64,000 nt of DNA from Achromobacter marplatensis (GTDB lineage Bacteria; Pseudomonadota; Gammaproteobacteria; Burkholderiales; Burkholderiaceae_B), in assembly GCF_002209535.1 (NCBI RefSeq), contig NZ_NJIG01000004.1, positions 372,001-436,000 of the forward strand. The letters run 5' to 3'. The position numbers and the translations under genes were made by a program. The notes under the pieces were generated by a model. The model worked only from the letters and a program-made list of their open reading frames with translations. It did no database searches and was not told the DNA's origin. This document shows positions 61,923 through 64,000 of this stretch, one piece after another; the stretch's first letter is position 1; the number at the start of each line of letters is the position of its first letter.

Positions 61923-62387
61923 GTGGCAGAAAATCCTCCCGCGAGGTCCACCAAGGCAGCGAAGCGTCCCAGCGCGCAGCCTGCTGAACCCGTCCTGCTG
62001 TCTGGCGGCAACCCGCAAATTCCCAAAGGCGAAGGCGATGGTCCGGTGCAAGCCTATATTGCGGCCATGCCGGGCTGGAAGCGCGATCTGGGCCGTCGGC
62101 TTGATGCGCTGATCGTGAAGGCCATTCCGGACGTGCATAAAGCCGTCAAATGGAATTCGCCGTTTTACGGTTTGAAGGGCGAGGGCTGGTTTCTCAGCCT
62201 TCATTGCTTCACCAAGTACGTCAAAGTCGCCTTCTTCCGCGGGCAGTCGCTGCAGCCTGTGCCGCCGGGGGCCTCCAAGAGCCAGGACACGCGATATCTG
62301 GATATTCGCGAAGACGATGTGCTGGACGAGGCTCAATTCAGCGATTGGGTCAGGCAGGCCAGCCAGTTGCCGGGTGAACGGATGTAA
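61923..62387 (+). CDS. DUF1801 domain protein
   Basis: 154 residues from a GTG start with GGAG 11 bases upstream. After a basic N-terminal stretch it carries the DUF1801 pattern: LDALIVKAIPDVHKAVKWNSPFYGL, FLSLHCFTKYVKVAFFRG and LDIREDDVLDEAQF. The fold resembles YdhG/Fra proteins; biochemical role not established. Single gene. Confidence 0.85.
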   Translation: MAENPPARSTKAAKRPSAQPAEPVLLSGGNPQIPKGEGDGPVQAYIAAMPGWKRDLGRRLDALIVKAIPDVHKAVKWNSPFYGLKGEGWFLSLHCFTKYVKVAFFRGQSLQPVPPGASKSQDTRYLDIREDDVLDEAQFSDWVRQASQLPGERM

Positions 62388-62726
62388 GAGGGCAAGGCAG
62401 GGGCGGTGCGAGAGCGCAGTGGGCCCTCTGTGGACCGCTATCGCCGACGCGTGCGAAACACTCGCAACAATAAATTACGCCCTTCGTGATGGGTCGTCAG
62501 CGCCCGCATGGCGCCGTCCGTGGCCCCCGGCATAGGCGCAGCCCGCGCCAGGGCTTGATTCCAGCGGGGCGTCCCTTCGCGCAGGCAAGCAGGGGCCTGC
62601 CAAAAGGTGCGCGTGATGGCTGGCCGGGCCATGTTTCTGTGCGCGATCCGGTGGTTGCGGCGTCATTCCAAATCAGTAGGATGCGCGATCACGCATCTGA
62701 CTCCGCCTCATCCAAGGACCGATCCC
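62388..62726. other. intergenic region
   Basis: 339 bases between the DUF1801 and lipoprotein genes. I see no gene, strong hairpin or repeat. The lipoprotein promoter is expected near its right end. Confidence 0.4.
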
Positions 62727-63773
62727 ATGACGCTGCCGCGACCGCGAGTTGCCCTTTCCACCCTGATGCTTGCGCTCGCCTTGTCGGGGTGCGTGACCGT
62801 GCCGGATTCGCACGGCGAGGGCACCATGGATGATCCGCGCTACGCGCAGCTGCTGGACTTGATCGATAAGGCGCTGAAGTCGAACATGGCGGTGGTGCTG
62901 GTGGCCGACGTGATGCCGCATGCCACGCTGAACGACGCGGAGTCCATGATGAAATGGACCGGCAATGTGATCTTCACGCATGAGCAGATGCCGAACATCA
63001 CCTTCGGCCGCAAGTTCCAGAACAATGCGCTGCAACGCGACAAGGACGCTACGTATCTGTTCAAGGCGTTCGAGGTGCATATCTTGCCTCCGGGCAAATA
63101 CCTGCTGACGGGTGGCGACGATTACAAGCTGAATGCCTTGCTGGACCAGGTGGGCGCGCGCAGCGGTCCGGCAGGCTCGGGCCGCGGCGCCAAGGGCACC
63201 GCATACCTGTCGCCGGAGCTCTATCGCGAATATTACAAAGAGACCAACTGGCACGAAGGCACCACTGGCACCCAGCTCAAGACGCGTACGGTCTGCACGG
63301 CGGTGCACCGGGGCACGGGCGCCTGCGTCAGCTGGGGCGAAGAGCAATACACCGAAACCACGCAGGGCTCTCGCGCCGGCTATTACGAGCAAACGGATTC
63401 GCGGGACATTCCCGCAATCAAGGTGGCGTCGCGCCTTGCGCCGAAGCTGGCGCTGGGCAGCTTCACGCTCAAGGGTGGCCAGTTTGTGCTGAGTCAGCGC
63501 GTGCACATGAAGACGCCCAGCTACCAGTACAAGCAGTCGGGTTGCCGCGCGGTCGATCCGAAGAAGATCGAGTGCCCCCTCGAAGATTTCACGGTCTACA
63601 CGCGCCCGGCGCCCATGGACTTCACCCAGAAGCTCATCGCGCAACGCGACCTGAGCGATGCGCACCGGCAACTGCTGTCCACCTTGCAACCCATGCAGAT
63701 CACGCCGTTGGGCAAGCAGGGCATGGAGGATCCGATCTGGGGCGTGCCGCTGTCGATAGGCAGCGGGAAGTAA
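62727..63773 (+). CDS. large lipoprotein, unknown function
   Basis: 348 residues from ATG 62727. Signal peptide with lipobox (LALALSGC, Cys near residue 21), then a soluble domain. It is Tyr- and Lys-rich, with four more Cys in two pairs (CTAVHRGTGAC; CRAVDPKKIEC) that may form disulfides. It is presumably envelope-anchored. I do not recognise the family. Likely a core chromosomal gene. Confidence 0.75.
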   Translation: MTLPRPRVALSTLMLALALSGCVTVPDSHGEGTMDDPRYAQLLDLIDKALKSNMAVVLVADVMPHATLNDAESMMKWTGNVIFTHEQMPNITFGRKFQNNALQRDKDATYLFKAFEVHILPPGKYLLTGGDDYKLNALLDQVGARSGPAGSGRGAKGTAYLSPELYREYYKETNWHEGTTGTQLKTRTVCTAVHRGTGACVSWGEEQYTETTQGSRAGYYEQTDSRDIPAIKVASRLAPKLALGSFTLKGGQFVLSQRVHMKTPSYQYKQSGCRAVDPKKIECPLEDFTVYTRPAPMDFTQKLIAQRDLSDAHRQLLSTLQPMQITPLGKQGMEDPIWGVPLSIGSGK

Positions 63774-63811
63774 GCTGTCGACCGTCTCTACCCTCTAGAG
63801 AACTTCACACC

Positions 63812-64000
63812 GTGATCCGTCATCGGGTCCTTGCAGCATCGTTGGCCCTCGCCAGCAGCGCTGCGGCGGCTGCGCCTTCATTTAACTGCGCCAAAGCCAC
63901 CACGCCGGTCGAAAAATCTCTTTGCGGGAATTCCGTGCTGGGCGGCCAGGATGCGGCCGTCGCGCAGCAATACAACGCGGTGCGCGGCAAGCTTGACGCC
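63812..64000 (+). CDS. LprI/DUF1311-like secreted protein, N-terminal part
   Basis: 63 codons to the window edge from a GTG start. Signal peptide (VLAASLALASSAAAAAPS) followed by FNCAKATTPVEKSLCGNSVL, the Cys-containing motif of LprI-like (DUF1311) proteins, some of which inhibit lysozyme. The rest is outside the window. Confidence 0.7.
   Translation, partial: MIRHRVLAASLALASSAAAAAPSFNCAKATTPVEKSLCGNSVLGGQDAAVAQQYNAVRGKLDA

Noticed and set aside
62673..63689. 338-codon frame antisense to the 62.7-kb lipoprotein
   Set aside because: Low-complexity Arg/Ala/His-rich shadow; the sense strand has a signal peptide and lipobox.

Overview
The window is GC-rich and reads as a betaproteobacterium, probably Alcaligenaceae (Bordetella/Achromobacter type); that placement is inferred from gene style and flanks and is not proven. 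About 60.2 kb is the right-hand part of an integrative and conjugative element (ICE). The last 3.8 kb looks like host chromosome. The left end of the ICE lies outside the window. Its right end is marked by a tyrosine integrase (58.9-59.9 kb) and by the 3' two thirds of a tRNA-Pro(CGG) gene (60190-60240), the usual attachment-site scar.

Layout. 0-5.2 kb: DNA-processing genes (SSB-like protein, topoisomerase III), a broken glycosyltransferase and a 53-residue ORF. 5.5-12.6 kb, minus strand: accessory ICE genes (SNF2-type helicase, DUF6094-like methyltransferase, DUF3275 protein, small unknowns, a glycine-zipper lipoprotein), with GC hairpins between the genes. 12.9-14.5 kb, plus strand: a lipoprotein, an unknown and a DUF3577/STY4534-type replication protein. 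15.0-25.6 kb, minus: a complete R64-like thin-pilus operon (pilM,V,T,S,R,Q,P,O,N and a PilL/TcpQ protein). 25.6-37.1 kb, minus: a VirB-type type IV secretion system (virB1,11,2,3,4, trbM-like, virB5,6,8,9,10). 37.7-43.1 kb, plus: MobH relaxase, TraD coupling protein and a DUF4400 membrane protein. Together these form a self-transfer machine with a MOBH relaxosome, a VirB channel and a type IVb pilus for mating-pair stabilisation.

The cargo (43.2-58.8 kb) is the unusual part. It carries a GT4 glycosyltransferase, a degenerate cold-shock-domain protein, UspA plus a SulP transporter, release factor 3, an MFS transporter, a ParD-like protein, a PNPase core without KH/S1 domains and without its catalytic residues, an NrtR-like regulator, a GroEL paralogue lacking the ATPase Asp398, a TraR/DksA zinc-finger protein, a Hen1-type RNA 3'-end methyltransferase and a cyclopropane fatty acid synthase. 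The same near-palindrome (TTkACATCGGTGyAA) stands on both sides of the NrtR-like gene, next to the PNPase-like and GroEL-like genes, so the regulator may control both. I read this as an RNA- and protein-quality stress locus built from repurposed housekeeping paralogues (inference).

A second item is a structured leader-like element present three times (about 9.0, 12.6 and 13.9 kb), each time directly upstream of an ICE gene; two copies form a perfect 102-bp inverted repeat. A third is that three proteins of the element (VirB9, the PilL/TcpQ protein and the 12.9-kb lipoprotein) share a VirB9 C-terminal-like module.

Right of the attachment site lie an ankyrin-repeat protein, a VapBC toxin-antitoxin pair, a DUF1801 protein, a lipoprotein and the start of an LprI-like protein.
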